Assembly (NCBI GenBank): GCA_020445245.1 | Contig: JAGRHB010000093.1 | Coordinates: forward strand, 1-7,295 | Direction: 5' to 3' | DNA length: 7,295 nt | From: Gammaproteobacteria bacterium | GTDB taxonomy: Bacteria; Pseudomonadota; Gammaproteobacteria; Chromatiales; Sedimenticolaceae | Program-made: the position numbers and the translations under genes | The notes under the pieces: generated by a model | Told to the model about the DNA's origin: nothing | The model's input: only the letters and a program-made list of their open reading frames with translations | The model's database searches: none | Part shown: positions 6,348 to 7,295 of the stretch, one piece after another | How the letters are laid out: each line of letters starts with the position of its first letter | Numbering within the stretch: the stretch's first letter is position 1

Positions 6348-7221
6348 CTACCTGCAGTCTTCACGCTCACATGAATCGGCCAGTGGGCAAGGCCTCAACT
6401 GCTCGCTGTCATCGAAGTGGCATCTCACGGCACACCAGTCTGCCGCCAGCTTCGAAAAGGCCTGACAGGCCGGTGTCAGGTAGGCGCCCTTGCGGCAGAT
6501 CATGGTGATGGTGTGCCGCGGAAGCTCGGGCAGCAGGAGGACCGGGTGCAACCCGTGTTGGGCGCACGCAATAGTGTGGGGGAGGATCGTTGCGAGCCGC
6601 CCCAGACGAACGATCTCGATGATCACGCTCAAGGAGTCCGCTTCGATGGTGATGTTCGGTGTGATGCCGTGCTCCATGCAGTACAGGTCGAAATGCCGCC
6701 TGAGCGCGAAGTCGGTGTTGAGCATGACCAGCGATTGCTGTTCCAGGGCATGCTCGTTCAGGGGGCCCTGCTGCTTCGCGCAGGGATGCGCCCTGCCGAC
6801 GGCAAGGTTCAGCGTTTCGATGAACAGGATGTGCGAATCGATTTCAATCGAGCGTGCGTCGGTCGACAGCGTGTTGGTAAATGCGATTCCGACATCAATC
6901 TCATCCTCTGCCACACCACGCTCTATATCGTCCTGGGGCATCTCCAGGGTACTGACCGTGATTTGCGGATGATGCGTATTGAAGCTGTCCAGCAGCGGTG
7001 TCACGAGGTATTCGGTGATCGGCGTCATGCCCAGGCGAAGCGACCCGCGGCTCAGGTCCTGCAACTCATGAATCGCACGCTTGCCGGCATCAAGTTCCCC
7101 GAGGGCGCGTCGCGCATGGTGCAGGTAGACCTCCCCGGCATCGGTAAGGCGCACGCTGCGACCGGACCTGTCCAGCAGCTGTACGTCCAGGGATTCCTCC
7201 AGCTGTTTGATTTGCTGCGAC
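6348..7221 (-). pseudogene. CynR-like LysR regulator truncated at its 5' end by an insertion sequence
   Basis: The - frame gives SQQIKQLEESLDVQLLDRSGRSVRLTDAGEVYLHHA, which is the second half of a LysR-type winged helix-turn-helix. A full effector-binding domain follows (RGSLRLGMTPITEYLVTPLL, then DEIDVGIAF, and SVIIEIVRLGRLATILP). It most resembles CynR, the cyanate-operon regulator, but no cynT, cynS or cynX genes are nearby, so the target is unknown. Relative to CynR the first ~32 residues, including the first helices of the DNA-binding domain, are missing. Homology ends exactly where IS66-type terminal sequence begins (7221/7222). A GTG at 7229 inside the IS end could start a 293-residue protein, but it would lack an intact DNA-binding domain. 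The frame is otherwise uninterrupted, suggesting a recent insertion. Confidence 0.82.
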
Positions 7222-7295
7222 GTAAGCACCCAGTTAACCCCATCCCTGCGCGGGCGCTTTGATCTGTTCCGGCATCACGTTCCAAGGCAGCAGCG
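7222..7295 (-). mobile_element. End of an IS66-family insertion sequence (rest outside window)
   Basis: Read on + from 7222, the sequence starts GTAAGCACCCAGTTAACC; IS66-family terminal repeats are known to begin GTAA. The lysR homology ends precisely at the preceding base. Inside the end, on -, lies the 3' end of a transposase-like frame. The 8 bp next to the junction, GCTGCGAC (7214-7221), should be the target duplication, since IS66 elements make 8-bp duplications. Only one end is in the window, so the family is inferred from terminus, coding end and junction together. Confidence 0.7.
7234..7295 (-). CDS. IS66-type transposase TnpC, last 19-20 codons
   Basis: The - frame entering from the window edge reads LLPWNVMPEQIKAPAQGWG and ends TAA at 7234-7236. 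IS66 TnpC proteins end with a short C-terminal element containing ELLPWxW or similar, and LLPWN fits it. The stop lies 12 bp inside the GTAA terminus, as expected for the gene nearest that end. Only about 20 residues are visible, so this rests on the motif and its position. Confidence 0.6.
   Translation of the reverse strand, partial: LLPWNVMPEQIKAPAQGWG

Noticed and set aside
6218..6370. Longer DUF1348 frame starting at 6370
   Set aside because: It would translate through the promoter and operators, and the family start is at 6217 after a strong AGGAGAG.
6417..7262. 281-codon open frame on + opposite lysR
   Set aside because: It is a shadow of the LysR frame, has no family resemblance, and also crosses the IS junction.

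Overview
The window is GC-rich bacterial chromosome, most likely from a gammaproteobacterium (perhaps Chromatiales-like). This rests on the ThiC, YdcH, PilZ, TerB and CynR-type LysR sequences and on a PAS-type chemoreceptor remnant beginning MKKNLPVTQKE. The genus cannot be read from the sequence alone.

Layout. Positions 1-1045 (+) hold the C-terminal half of thiC (thiamine pyrimidine synthesis), followed by two tandem hairpins. A YdcH/DUF465 small protein follows on + (1156-1362). It runs head-on into a PilZ c-di-GMP receptor protein on - (1382-1693). Positions 1804-2099 (-) carry a decayed PAS chemoreceptor gene, frameshifted and internally deleted. Divergent from it on + are a TerB-family protein (2222-2674), a CBU_0592-like small membrane protein (2714-2995) and a PhzF-family enzyme (3046-3942).

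From 4213 to the end all genes are on -. In transcription order (right to left) they are: the inner end of an IS66-type insertion sequence (7222-7295), a CynR-like LysR gene whose first ~32 codons are lost at that junction, a DUF1348/NTF2-like gene, a TetR-family repressor 3 bp after it, and a stand-alone CbiM-type cobalt/nickel ECF permease with a structured leader and a clear intrinsic terminator.

How the parts work together. The best regulatory unit is the DUF1348-tetR operon. Its promoter holds two operators of the same form, TGTAC-N6-GTACA, one over the -35/-10 spacer and -10 and one at the probable start site. This is what TetR autoregulation would look like. The LysR gene just upstream is probably inactivated by the IS. 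The other genes are mostly unrelated housekeeping or stress functions. I did not find a convincing wholly new system. The items most worth checking are the IS/lysR junction, the paired TetR operators, the chemoreceptor remnant, and the cbiM leader with its long inverted repeat and reversed B12-box-like core.
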